DNA of 64,000 nt from Streptomyces sulfonofaciens (GTDB lineage Bacteria > Actinomycetota > Actinomycetes > Streptomycetales > Streptomycetaceae). Position numbers and translations under genes: made by a program. Positions 52,697 to 61,949 of the stretch are shown in pieces; positions within the stretch are counted from its first letter, which is position 1, and the number at the start of each line of letters is the position of its first letter. The stretch lies in assembly GCF_014656295.1 (NCBI RefSeq), contig NZ_BNCD01000019.1, positions 62,001 through 126,000 of the forward strand, written 5' to 3'. Under the pieces are notes generated by a model, which ran no database searches, was not told the origin of the DNA, and saw nothing but the letters and a program-made list of their open reading frames with translations.

Positions 52697-53327
52697 CCAC
52701 AACACGCTCAGCAGGCTCCAGGACGACAACTTCTCCGCCTTCGCCCGCGCCCTCACCGAAGAGGAGTGGGACCGTCCCAGCCTGTGCGCGGGCTGGACGA
52801 ACAAGGACGTGCTCGCCCACCTCGCACTCGGCCTGCACCTTCCGCTGAGCCGTCTGCTGGCCGCCATGGCCCGCCACCGCGGATCGTTCGACGCCACCAA
52901 CGAGGACATCAGCCGCCGCTACGCCCGACACCGGACCGCGAGTGAGCTCATCGACGAATTCGACCGGCGACGGGCCCGGCCCCGCGGCATCGGACGCCTG
53001 CTCCCCGCCCCGCTGATGCTGGGCGACCACGTCGTCCACCACCTCGACATAGCCCTCGCCCTGGGCAGACCGGCCGCTCTCGCGCGCGAGGTGGCAGAAG
53101 CGGTCCTCACCGTCGAGACGACCGTCCCCAATCCGTTCGTGCCGGCCACCGCGCGAGCCCGTGGCCTCACCCTGCGCGCGGCCGACACCGGCTGGAGCCG
53201 ACGAGGCGACCCCGCTCTGGAGGTTGTCGGCGCGGCAGAGCACCTCATCTCCGTCCTGGCCGGCCGCGCCCACGCCCTCCGTCACCTGGACGGGGCCGGG
53301 ACCACCGCGTTGGCCCGGCGCATGTGA
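52689..53327 (+). CDS. DinB-like/maleylpyruvate isomerase N-terminal family protein
   Basis: A 212-aa protein of the mycothiol-dependent, metal-binding four-helix family. It has the first His in KDVLAHLALGLHLPLS and the DHVVHHLDIALALGRP motif with two further His. Actinobacterial members use mycothiol as cofactor or transfer substrate. Co-transcription with the hydrolase (8-bp overlap) suggests joint detoxification of a xenobiotic sensed by the TetR. Confidence 0.85.
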   Translation: MPDHNTLSRLQDDNFSAFARALTEEEWDRPSLCAGWTNKDVLAHLALGLHLPLSRLLAAMARHRGSFDATNEDISRRYARHRTASELIDEFDRRRARPRGIGRLLPAPLMLGDHVVHHLDIALALGRPAALAREVAEAVLTVETTVPNPFVPATARARGLTLRAADTGWSRRGDPALEVVGAAEHLISVLAGRAHALRHLDGAGTTALARRM

Positions 53328-53338
53328 AGCACGAGCAC

Positions 53339-53365
53339 GGAACCAACGGAACCAACGGAACCAAG
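53339..53365. repeat. Three 9-bp tandem repeats
   Basis: GGAACCAAC occurs twice and GGAACCAAG once in tandem, 12 bp after the stop codon of the DinB-like gene. The GGAACC core is the complement of the GGTTCC repeats seen elsewhere in the window. Confidence 0.85.
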
Positions 53366-53624
53366 GAGACGGCAGGCCCTGGGCAAGCAGGCCCCCACCC
53401 CGGCCGCTGTGTGACGCAACGGATCCTCCTGCCGTACGGCGGCCGGTTGCCCGGCGGCGCACCAGGTCGACGGCACCGTCGCCGGCATCCCCCGGCGCGC
53501 ACGGGCGTCCCGGAACCGCCGTGTTACTCGTGCGTACTGCACGTCAGGCAGGTGACATCGGCGACTGTTGGAGCCCCCGGACGGAGTGACAGCGTAAGTG
53601 CTGCCGCCGACCGAGGGAGCTGGG

Positions 53625-56282
53625 GTGAACAAGGGCTACGCCGTCTACTGCGATGCCGACGCGCACTTCTACGACGCGCCGCACCGGCGCTCCCGGCGCG
53701 GACCGAACCGGACGGCCCCGTACGCGGCGGCAACGGCCCCGGTGCCACCGGGATGGCAGCGGCACACCGTCGGCGACTGGCTCGCCCTGCGGCCGGCCGG
53801 CCACCGACTGCCCGCACAGGGCTGGAAGATCCATGTGTCGGCCTGCCTCGACAACGCCGAGTCCGTCCTCGACCGGCTGGTGGCCTACTGCCTCGCGCGC
53901 CGCATCGCCTTCAAGTTCGTACCGAGCCCGTACCTGCTGCACAACCGCAACGCCAAGTACGCGGACCGGGGCGCGAGCGGAAAGTTCGCCACCGTCTACC
54001 CGGCCGACGACGAGCAGTGCCGCGCCGTCGCCGGGGACCTGGACGTGCTCCTGGCCGGGGAGCCGGGCCCGTACATCCTCAGTGACCTGCGCTGGGGGCG
54101 CGGACCCGTCCACCTGCGCTACGGCAGCTTCACGCAGCGGCACTGCTACGACGCGGACGGCGAACTGGTGCCCGCGCTCGAGGACGCGGCGGGACGACTC
54201 GTACCCGACGTCAGGGGCCCCGTCTTCCGGGTGCCCGACTGGGTGGAACCGCCGGCGTTCCTGAAGCCGCACCTCGACGCCCGCGAGGCCGTCACCCTGG
54301 CGGGGCTGCCGTACACCGTCGAGCGGGCCCTGCACTTCTCCAACGGCGGCGGTGTCTACGTGGCCCGCGACGAGCGGACCGGCCGGACCGTGGTGCTGAA
54401 GGAGGCGCGGCCGCACGCCGGGCTCGCCGCGGACGGTGCCGACGCGGTGACCCGCCTGCACCGGGAGCGGCGGGCACTGGAGCGGCTGTCGGGCCTGGGC
54501 TGCGCGCCCGAGGTGCGGGACTGGTTCGTCCGCGGGGACCACCACTTCCTGGTGCTCGACCACATCGCCGGCGAGCCCCTCAACACCTTCTTCGCCCGGC
54601 GCCACCCGCTGGTCGACGCCGACCCGAGCGAGCAGCGGCTGGCGGAGTACACCCGGTGGGCACTGCGCATCCACCGCCTGGTGGAGGAGGCCGTGCGGGC
54701 CGTGCACGGGCGCGGCATGGTCTTCACCGATCTGCACCTGTTCAACGTCATGGTCTCCGACGACGAGTCGAAGGTGACCCTGCTGGACTTCGAGGCGGCC
54801 GGTGACGTCGCCGAGTCGGGCCGGCAGACGGTGGCCAACCCGGGCTTCGTCGCACCGCCCGACCGGCGCGGCTTCGACATCGACCGGTACGCCCTGGCGT
54901 GCCTGCGTCTCGCCCTCTTCCTGCCGCTGACGAGCCTGTTGGCGATCGACCGCGGCAAGGCCGCGCACCTGGCGGACGTGGTGGCGGAGCACTTCCCCGT
55001 CGACCGTGCCTTCCTGGACGAGGCAGTCGCCGAGATACTCCGCGACCCGGCTGCCGCCGGTACCCCGGGAGCACACCCCGCGCCGCGCTCCTACCTGCCG
55101 GTGCGGCCCGGTGACTGGCCGCGCAGCCGTGCCTCCATGGCCGCGGCCCTGCACGCCTCTGCCACCCCGCACCGCTCGGACCGCTGCTTCCCGGGAGACA
55201 TCGCCCAGTTCGCCCGAGCAGGCGGCGGAGCGTCCTTCGGGTACGGCACCGCCGGAGTGCTGTACGCGCTGGCCGAGAGCGGTGCCGGGCGCCACCCCGC
55301 GGGCGAGGAGTGGCTGCTGCGTGCCGCGCGCGAGCCCGCCGAGGGCACCGCACTCGGCTTCTACGACGGGCTCGCCGGCATGGCCTGGACACTCCACCGT
55401 CTGGGACACACCGAGGACGCCGTGCGCCTGGTGGACAGGATCCTCGAAGAGCCGTGGGAAGCCCTCCCGCCCCACCTGCACGGCGGGCTCGCCGGACTCG
55501 GCCTGGCGCTCGACTCACTCGGCGCGTCCTGCGGCGAGGGCGGTTTCGACGAGGCCGCGCAGCGCTGCACCGACCTGGTCGCCGGGGCACTGCGGGACAC
55601 CCGCTCGCCGCTGCCGCGGGCCGGTCTCCTGTACGGGGCCGCCGGACCTGCGCTGCTCTTCGTCCGCCGCCACGAGCGCACCGGTGACGACGCCCTGCTC
55701 GACCTGGCCGCTGACGCGCTCGGACGCGACCTGGACCGGTGCAGGGCCGTCGGGGGCGGCGCCCTCCAGGTCGACGAGGGCTGGCGGACCATGCCGTACC
55801 TCGGGGCGGGCAGCGTGGGCATCGGCATGGTGCTCGACGACTACCTCGCCCACCGCGACGACGAGCGCTTCGCCCGAGCCGGACAGGGCATCGTCACCGC
55901 CGCCCGGTCCTCCTTCTACGTGCAGCCGGGTCTGATGCGGGGCGCGGCCGGGATGGTGCTGTACCTGAGCCGCACCCCCTACCGGGGCCCGGCGCTGCAC
56001 GAGGGCGACGTGGACCGCCTGATCGACCTGCTGACCTGGCACGCCATGACCTACCGGGGCCACCTGGCCTTCCCCGGCGAGCAGATGATGCGGCTGTCCA
56101 TGGACCTGTCGACGGGCACCGCCGGATGCCTCCTGGCACTCGCCGCGGCCCGGCACGAGAGCCCGGCGCACTTGCCCTTCCTTCCGCCGCTTGCGCGGCC
56201 CCATGAGCCGGCTCCCGCTCGGGAGCCGAAACAGAGCACCTCCGTCCGCAGAGAAGAGAGGAAACATCATGAACCTGCTTGA
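53625..56282 (+). CDS. ramC: Class III lanthipeptide synthetase (RamC/AmfT type)
   Basis: The GTG at 53625 has GGGAG 5 nt upstream and gives 885 aa starting NKGYAVYCDADAHFYD, the usual RamC-like opening. Three parts follow: an N-terminal lyase region (to about 220), a Ser/Thr kinase-like domain (about 220-510; VVLKEARPH lysine, GMVFTDLHLFNVMV catalytic loop, LLDFEAAG metal motif), and a C-terminal LanC-like cyclase (LGFYDGLAGMAWTLHRLG, LPRAGLLYGAAGPALL) without the zinc cysteines and histidine of classical LanC, as in RamC. The enzyme phosphorylates and dehydrates serines of the precursor encoded next and forms the thioether rings. Its stop codon lies inside ramS. Confidence 0.95.
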   Translation: MNKGYAVYCDADAHFYDAPHRRSRRGPNRTAPYAAATAPVPPGWQRHTVGDWLALRPAGHRLPAQGWKIHVSACLDNAESVLDRLVAYCLARRIAFKFVPSPYLLHNRNAKYADRGASGKFATVYPADDEQCRAVAGDLDVLLAGEPGPYILSDLRWGRGPVHLRYGSFTQRHCYDADGELVPALEDAAGRLVPDVRGPVFRVPDWVEPPAFLKPHLDAREAVTLAGLPYTVERALHFSNGGGVYVARDERTGRTVVLKEARPHAGLAADGADAVTRLHRERRALERLSGLGCAPEVRDWFVRGDHHFLVLDHIAGEPLNTFFARRHPLVDADPSEQRLAEYTRWALRIHRLVEEAVRAVHGRGMVFTDLHLFNVMVSDDESKVTLLDFEAAGDVAESGRQTVANPGFVAPPDRRGFDIDRYALACLRLALFLPLTSLLAIDRGKAAHLADVVAEHFPVDRAFLDEAVAEILRDPAAAGTPGAHPAPRSYLPVRPGDWPRSRASMAAALHASATPHRSDRCFPGDIAQFARAGGGASFGYGTAGVLYALAESGAGRHPAGEEWLLRAAREPAEGTALGFYDGLAGMAWTLHRLGHTEDAVRLVDRILEEPWEALPPHLHGGLAGLGLALDSLGASCGEGGFDEAAQRCTDLVAGALRDTRSPLPRAGLLYGAAGPALLFVRRHERTGDDALLDLAADALGRDLDRCRAVGGGALQVDEGWRTMPYLGAGSVGIGMVLDDYLAHRDDERFARAGQGIVTAARSSFYVQPGLMRGAAGMVLYLSRTPYRGPALHEGDVDRLIDLLTWHAMTYRGHLAFPGEQMMRLSMDLSTGTAGCLLALAAARHESPAHLPFLPPLARPHEPAPAREPKQSTSVRREERKHHEPA

Positions 56283-56397
56283 CCTGCAGTCGCTGGAGAC
56301 CCCGAAGGACGAGGCCGCGGGCGACGTCGCCACCGGCAGCCAGGCGAGCCTGCTCCTGTGCGGGGACAGCAGCCTGAGCGTGGTCACCTGCGGCTGA
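56269..56397 (+). CDS. ramS: SapB-like lanthipeptide precursor (RamS/AmfS type)
   Basis: A 42-aa peptide too short for most gene finders. It has a leader (MNLLDLQSLETPKDEAAGDV) with the LxLQ recognition motif and a core (TGSQASLLLCGDSSLSVV, then TCG) almost the same as SapB. Two S-x2-S-x3-C units (Ser24-Ser27-Cys31 and Ser34-Ser37-Cys41) provide the two rings. SapB-type peptides are surfactants that help aerial hyphae leave the aqueous surface. The gene overlaps ramC by 14 bp and has a GAGAGGAAA ribosome-binding site. Compared with SapB as I remember it, Gln replaces Arg near the core start and the ending is VVTCG instead of ITTCN. Confidence 0.97.
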   Translation: MNLLDLQSLETPKDEAAGDVATGSQASLLLCGDSSLSVVTCG

Positions 56398-56419
56398 GCC
56401 GCACAGCGCCGAGAGCGAC

Positions 56420-56479
56420 GACCGCGGTGTCCCACCGTGGTCGAGCCGGGGTCCCGGACGGTCCGCCGTCCGGGGCCCC
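56420..56479 (+). terminator. Two consecutive hairpins between ramS and ramA
   Basis: GACCGCGGTG pairs with CACCGTGGTC (56420-56429 and 56433-56442, 3-nt loop, one G-U pair). Six bases later GGGGTCCCGGACGG pairs with CCGTCCGGGGCCCC (56448-56461 and 56466-56479, TCCG loop, one G-U pair). They probably act as a partial terminator or mRNA stabiliser so that ramC/ramS mRNA is more abundant than ramAB. Confidence 0.75.
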
Positions 56480-56565
56480 CGCCGCACGCCGCCCCCTCGC
56501 CGGCTCCGCGCCGGCCGCGCGGCGCCGCTGTCCTGCCCGGCCGCTCCCAGGAGGTCCCGTCCCCC

Positions 56566-58380
56566 ATGGTGCCCATCCGCGGACCGGCGGCACGTGCCAC
56601 ACGCTCCCCCGGGTTCCGGCTTCTCGTGCGCCTCGTCCGGCAGAGCGGACCCGGCACGATCGCGGTCCTCGGCTGCACACTGGCGTCGGCCGCCGCATCG
56701 CTCGCCACGCCCGCCGTGGTCGGGCGGGTCCTCGATGCGCTCCTGCACCACGGCGCCGTCGGCCGCCCGCTCGGCCTGTGCGCGGCGCTCATGACCGCCG
56801 AGGTCGTACTGGACGCCGTCGCCGCCCGGCTCACCGGCGGTGTCGCCGCACACGCCACCGCCTGGGTGCGCCACCGGGCGATGGCACGACTGCTGGGCGC
56901 GCCCCCGGGCGATGCCGCACGCTTCACGCCCGGCAGCGTCGCCACCCGTCTCACGGCCAACGCCGCGGAGGCCGGTTCCGGCCCGCCGGCCGCGGCCGCG
57001 CTGGCGGCCGCGCTCCCCCTGCCGGTGGGCGCCGTCATCGCCCTGGCCGTGATCGACCCGTGGACGGCCGCCGCGTTCGCCGCCGGGCTGCCGCTGCTGG
57101 TACTGGTGCTGCGCGCCTTCGCCCGCACCTCCTCCCACAGCGTCGCGCGGTACCAGCACATCCAGTCGCAGGTGGCGTCGCGGCTCGGCGAGGCGCTGTC
57201 GGGGGCCCGCACCATCGCCGCCGCCGGTCTTTTCGCACCCGAGCGGGACCGCGTCCTCGCCCCGCTGCCGGCCCTGGCCGAACAGGGTGCCCTGATGTGG
57301 CGGGCACACGGCAAGGCGGTGGCACACAGCAGTGTGCTGATGCCCCTGCTCACCACATGGGTACTGGCCGTCGGCGGGCTGCGCCTGGCGGCCGGCGTGA
57401 TCAGTGTGGGGGACCTGCTGGCCGCCTCCCGGTACGCGGCGCTGGCCGCGGGACTCGGCGCCGTCGCCGGTCCGCTCGGCACCCTCGTACGCGCACGTGC
57501 GGCGGCCGGACGGCTCACCGGCCTCATCGCCCTGCCCGAACTCGGCTACGGCAGGCGCGCGCTGCCGCCGGACGGCGCCGGTACTGTCGACCTGCGCGGG
57601 GTGTGCGTCGTACGGGACGGCCGGACGGTGCTGCGCGACGTCGACCTGCACGTGCCCGGTGGCGCGACGGTGGCGGTCGTGGGCCGATCGGGGGCGGGCA
57701 AGTCGGCTCTGGCGGCCGTGATGGGCCGGCTGGCCGACCCGACCGAAGGCCATGTCCTGCTGGACGGCGTGGATCTGCGGGAGGTGGACCGGGCGTCGCT
57801 GCGGCAGGCGGTCGCCTTCGCCTTCGCCCGTCCCTTCCTCTTCGGCGACACCCTCACCGCCGCCCTCTCGCCCTGCACGTCCGCCGGCGGTGCGGCGCTA
57901 GCGCGGGTGCGGGAGGCGGCCCGGGCGGCGAGTGCCGAACCGTTCGTGCGCCTGCTGCCCCGCGGGTACGACACGCCGCCCGGGGCGGCCTCGCTGTCCG
58001 GCGGCGAGTTGCAGCGCCTCGGTCTGGCGCGGGCGTTCGCGCAGGCACAGCGGCTGCTCATCCTGGACGACGCCACCTCCAGCCTGGACACGGTCACCGA
58101 GCAGCGGGTGCAGCACGCCCTGACCCACACCGTCCGGGCGCGCACCCGCGTGGTGGTGGCCCACCGGCTCGCCACCGCGGCGGGGGCCGACCTGGTGGTC
58201 TGGCTGGAGAACGGGACGGTCCGCGGGGTGGGTCCGCACCACAGCCTGGAGCGCCACCCCGGCTACCGCGCCGTGTTCACCCCGCCGGACTCCGGCGTGC
58301 GCCCGGAGCGCGACCACGCGCCGGGCCCCGGGCGCACGCCGGAGTCCGGCGCCGCCCCGACGTCCGGGCCGGGCCGGTGA
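56566..58380 (+). CDS. ramA: ABC transporter half-molecule, RamA type
   Basis: A 604-aa protein with a six-helix membrane domain (about 1-310) and a C-terminal ATPase: Walker A VGRSGAGKSAL, signature LSGGELQRLGLARAF, Walker B RLLILDDATSSLD. The ATG at 56566 has AGGAGG about 11 nt upstream. It should dimerise with the following RamB-type protein to export the modified precursor. The C-terminus has a Pro/Gly-rich extension. Confidence 0.92.
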   Translation: MVPIRGPAARATRSPGFRLLVRLVRQSGPGTIAVLGCTLASAAASLATPAVVGRVLDALLHHGAVGRPLGLCAALMTAEVVLDAVAARLTGGVAAHATAWVRHRAMARLLGAPPGDAARFTPGSVATRLTANAAEAGSGPPAAAALAAALPLPVGAVIALAVIDPWTAAAFAAGLPLLVLVLRAFARTSSHSVARYQHIQSQVASRLGEALSGARTIAAAGLFAPERDRVLAPLPALAEQGALMWRAHGKAVAHSSVLMPLLTTWVLAVGGLRLAAGVISVGDLLAASRYAALAAGLGAVAGPLGTLVRARAAAGRLTGLIALPELGYGRRALPPDGAGTVDLRGVCVVRDGRTVLRDVDLHVPGGATVAVVGRSGAGKSALAAVMGRLADPTEGHVLLDGVDLREVDRASLRQAVAFAFARPFLFGDTLTAALSPCTSAGGAALARVREAARAASAEPFVRLLPRGYDTPPGAASLSGGELQRLGLARAFAQAQRLLILDDATSSLDTVTEQRVQHALTHTVRARTRVVVAHRLATAAGADLVVWLENGTVRGVGPHHSLERHPGYRAVFTPPDSGVRPERDHAPGPGRTPESGAAPTSGPGR

Positions 58381-60188
58381 GGGGCACCGGGGCACCGCCC
58401 GGGAGCACGGGAGGGCGGCCGGCGGGCGGCGTGCCCGGACGGGGGCTGCGCTTCCTCGCCGACCGGCGACGGGCGGTCCTGGTGCTGGCCGCCTGGTCCC
58501 TGCTGGAGTCCGCGCAGACCTTCCTGACCGGCTACTGCCTGGCCCGTGCCCTCGACGCCGGGTTCCTCGCCGGCCGCACCACGATCGGTCTGGCCTGGCT
58601 CGCCGTCGCCGCGGCGGCTGCGTTCACCGCGGCGCCCGTGGTGCGGGGCGTCTTCACCCAGCTTGCGGAGCTCGTCGAGCCGTTGCGTGACGCCCTGGTG
58701 CACCGCGCGGTGTCCGCCGCGCTGCACCGGGCCCTGGCCGACCCCGCCGGGGTGGACCTCAAAGCGGTGTCCCGGCTCACCCAGCAGACGGAGCTGGTGC
58801 GCGACGGGTTCGCGGGGTTGGTGCTCACGGCACGGTCGTTCGTGTTCCACTCGGTGGGCACGGTGGCGGGGTTGCTCACGCTGGCGCCCGTTCTGCTGGT
58901 CCCGGTGCTGCCCCCGCTGCTGTTGGGACTGTCGCTGCTGCTCGCCGCGCTGCGTCCCATGGCCCGGGCGCAGCGGGTCTTCCTGGACGCCGACGAGGCC
59001 CTGGCCGACCGGGCCAGCGGAGTTGCGGCGGGCCTGCGCGACGTCACGGCCTGCGGGGCCGGTGACGAGGTGGGCGCGCGCACCGGGGCCGCCATCGACG
59101 CCGCCCGGCGGGCGAGCCTGCACCTGGCCCGCTGGGCGGCGGTGCGGACGCTGACGCTGGGCGCCGCCGGACAGCTTCCGGTGGTCGCGCTGTTGTCACT
59201 CGCCCCCTGGCTGCTGCGGCAGGGGGTCACGGCCGGTGAGCTGGCGGGCGCCTTCACCTTCCTCGTGCAGTCGCTGCTGCCTGCGCTGCACACGCTGATG
59301 GCGGCGCTGGGCACCGCCGGTTCACGGCTGCTGGTGGTGCTGGAGCGCTTCGCACGCGAGCCCGTCGAGCCGCGGCCGCAGCCACCCGCGGCGGGCCCGC
59401 CGGCCGCGCCCGCCGGGCGGGTACCGCGCGCACGGCACGGCCGCACGCCGCCGGCGGTGCTGGCCGACGGCGTGAGCATGCGCTACGGCCCCACGGCACT
59501 GCCGGTGCTCGACGGTCTGGACCTGGCCGTGGCGCAGGGGGAGCACCTGGCGGTGGTGGGGCCCAGCGGCATCGGCAAGTCGACCCTCACCAGCGTGCTG
59601 GCCGGGCTGCTGGCCCCCGACCAGGGTGCGGTCTGGCTGGGCGGCACACCGGTCGCGGGGCGCACGGCACGGGAGCTGGCCCGGCTGCGGGTGCTGATCC
59701 CGCAGGAGGCGTACGTGTTCACCGGTACCGTTCTGGACAATCTGCGCCTCCTCGACCCGGCGGCCCCTCCCGACCGGCTGCTGCGGGCGGCTGCCCTGCT
59801 GGGCGCCGCACCGCTGCTGGCCGCTCTGGGCGGGCCGGACGCCGTCCTCGACCCGGCTGCGCTTTCCCAGGGGCAGCGGCAGTTGCTGGCCCTGTGCCGG
59901 GCCTATGTCTCGCCCGCCCCGCTGGTGATCCTCGACGAGGCGACGTGCCACCTTGACCCGGCCGCGGAGGCATCGGCCGAAAGCGCGTTCGCGGCGCGTC
60001 CGGGGACGCTGATCGTGGTCGCCCATCGGCTGTCGTCCGCCCGCCGGGCGGACCGGGTGCTGGTCCTGGACGGCCCCCGCACCGCGCTCGGCACCCACGA
60101 CGACCTGCTGCGCCGCTCGGCCGCCTACCGGGAGATGACGGGGTACTGGTCAGCCGTCCGGCCGGGCGGCGGCAAGGGCGGGGCCTGA
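58377..60188 (+). CDS. ramB: ABC transporter half-molecule, RamB type
   Basis: A 603-aa half-transporter starting at GTG 58377 in a 4-bp overlap with ramA (GTGA), so translation is coupled. The membrane domain covers about 40-330; the ATPase has Walker A VGPSGIGKSTL, a signature with Gln in place of the second Gly (LSQGQRQLLALCRAY) and Walker B LVILDEATCHLD. It is the partner of RamA for peptide export. No peptidase domain is present, as expected for class III systems, where the leader is removed by separate proteases. Confidence 0.92.
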   Translation: MRGTGAPPGSTGGRPAGGVPGRGLRFLADRRRAVLVLAAWSLLESAQTFLTGYCLARALDAGFLAGRTTIGLAWLAVAAAAAFTAAPVVRGVFTQLAELVEPLRDALVHRAVSAALHRALADPAGVDLKAVSRLTQQTELVRDGFAGLVLTARSFVFHSVGTVAGLLTLAPVLLVPVLPPLLLGLSLLLAALRPMARAQRVFLDADEALADRASGVAAGLRDVTACGAGDEVGARTGAAIDAARRASLHLARWAAVRTLTLGAAGQLPVVALLSLAPWLLRQGVTAGELAGAFTFLVQSLLPALHTLMAALGTAGSRLLVVLERFAREPVEPRPQPPAAGPPAAPAGRVPRARHGRTPPAVLADGVSMRYGPTALPVLDGLDLAVAQGEHLAVVGPSGIGKSTLTSVLAGLLAPDQGAVWLGGTPVAGRTARELARLRVLIPQEAYVFTGTVLDNLRLLDPAAPPDRLLRAAALLGAAPLLAALGGPDAVLDPAALSQGQRQLLALCRAYVSPAPLVILDEATCHLDPAAEASAESAFAARPGTLIVVAHRLSSARRADRVLVLDGPRTALGTHDDLLRRSAAYREMTGYWSAVRPGGGKGGA

Positions 60189-60481
60189 GCCGGCCGAGAG
60201 GCCGCAGCGGGAACCCCCCACAGGCGGCGCCCGGCGGCAGAGGTGGATCCCGCCGCGGCGACGGATGGGCGCGGCTCGACCGTGCGAGCGGAACGGGGGG
60301 CCGCCGGCCGCTGCGGCGTCGGCGGCCGATGAGGCGCGTGCCCGCCTCGGGCCGGTGGCGCCCCGCAACACGGCGCGGTGCCGCGGGACGCGCCTCGCCG
60401 CCGCCGGCACCTGGGGGCCGCCTGCGAGGTCCCGCACATCGGCACCGCGCCGGGCAGGTCCCCCCTCGCCCGAGACCGTCC

Positions 60482-61141
60482 TCAGATCCAGCCCGCCCGG
60501 CGGGAGATGCGGATGGCGTCCAGCCGGTTGCGGCCACCGACCTTGCGGATGGCGGAGGCCAGGTAGTTGCGTACCGTGCCGCAGGCCAGGTGCAGTGCGT
60601 CGGCGATGTCGCCGACCGGGGCGCCCTCGGCCGCCAGGGACAGCACGTTCAGTTCGCGGGGCGTCAGCAGCGTCTGCCCCGCCTGGAGAAAGTCGAAGGC
60701 GAGCGATTCGTCGACGAATCGCTCGCCCGATGCCACGGTGCGGATCCCCTCCACTAATCGCCCCGGCGCGCCGTACTTGTCGACGTAGCCCAGGGCACCG
60801 ACGTCTATGGCCCGGCGTAGCCGGCCCGGTCTGCGGGGGCCGGTGAGCACCAGCAGAACAGGGCTGTCCTGGCCGGGGCGGGCAGCCTCGGCCTTCGTAC
60901 ACGGTGCCTCTCCAGGCGGGGCCGGGAGGGCTGACAGGTCCTCCAGGCAGTCGTCGTCGGCCACGCAGACGAGGGGCAGCGCCACTTCCCCCTGCGGCGA
61001 CGCGCCGGGAGGGCACGCCGGGGCACGCCGGCCCGAACCGGTGAGAAGGGGCTCGGCGAGCATCTGCTCCATCCGCAGCAGGGCCACCAGGGCGTCCCGC
61101 ATGATGTCCACCCGGTGCATGACCATCACCTGTATCACCAC
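60482..61141 (-). CDS. ramR: RamR/AmfR-type orphan response regulator
   Basis: A 219-aa NarL/LuxR-class protein convergent with ramB. The start GTG 61141 has GAGGAG upstream. The C-terminal HTH is clear (LTPRELNVLSLAAEGAPVGD, then IADALHLACGTVRNYLASAI). The N-terminal receiver is degenerate: the usual double Asp is replaced by His-Arg (VMVMHRVDIMRDALVALL), so classical phosphorylation is doubtful. It also has a long Pro-rich insertion. RamR proteins activate ramCSAB; no sensor kinase is encoded nearby. Confidence 0.9.
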   Translation of the reverse strand: MVIQVMVMHRVDIMRDALVALLRMEQMLAEPLLTGSGRRAPACPPGASPQGEVALPLVCVADDDCLEDLSALPAPPGEAPCTKAEAARPGQDSPVLLVLTGPRRPGRLRRAIDVGALGYVDKYGAPGRLVEGIRTVASGERFVDESLAFDFLQAGQTLLTPRELNVLSLAAEGAPVGDIADALHLACGTVRNYLASAIRKVGGRNRLDAIRISRRAGWI

Positions 61142-61949
61142 AGACTCCTCACAAGACCGACATGTTCAACTCCACCCAACTGCCCCGGCATCCCCCGAAT
61201 TAACGTTTCGACAGCCGTTTCGGAAGGCGCCCCTTGGCGCGCGCACAACGCTGATGCTCCCTGGGCGACCGGCGTGCGCCCCCAACGAAAGCCGTAAATC
61301 AGTGTGTTTCGCGCGTTCCACGTCGCTCTGCGCCGGGAATGCGCCAAGTGGTGAGGTCGGCGGTACGCCCGCGCGACGCCTCTTCTCGGATCGGAACCGC
61401 CGGCCTGATCGGAATGCCTCATCGTTTCTGCGTAGCCGCTGCCCGTCATAAGGAGGAGCGGCTATGTCGCGCCGCCATCGGAGGCCGACGCACGTCTTCG
61501 ACGGGTCCCGCACACCCCGGGGAAGGGGCAGGTGCGCTTATCGGTCAGGAGCCGGAGTGGACCACCGGCCAGAGCCGCACCGTCGGCAGCGGCCTCGCCG
61601 ACCCGCAGCCCATCGCGGCGCCCTCCCTCTCGAACTCGACGACTGCCTCGCACGTCCGTGCCGTGCAGGCCGATCCGGCTGTCCTGCCCGGGGCCCGTCC
61701 CCCCGCCCTCGACACACTCCGGGCCCCGCGGGGTCCTTGGGCCCGGCCGCCGGCGTCAACGCCCCTCAGGCGGTCCCGAAGGGCGGCGCCGCGCACTCCG
61801 CGACGGCGACCGCACGTGGCGGCTCGGCGATGGCGAGGGCCCGACGAGCCGACAGCCCAGCCGTCCGTCCGCCGGCCCTCCGTCTCCTCGTTCCGAGCCG
61901 GTGGGATGAGATCGGATGAGATCGGATGAGAGGTGAGGACGGAAAGGGC
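61142..61949. other. Intergenic region upstream of ramR
   Basis: The first 300 bp are AT-richer than average and should hold the ramR promoter. A perfect ribosome-binding site (AAGGAGG at 61450) precedes an ATG at 61464, but the frame behind it (to 61919) is Arg/Pro-rich without codon bias. A 10-bp repeat GATGAGATCG occurs 2.6 times at 61905-61930. No gene is called. Confidence 0.5.

Noticed and set aside
53544..55481. 645-codon minus-strand frame opposite ramC
   Set aside because: Antisense shadow of a gene with clear kinase and cyclase motifs; no coding bias of its own.
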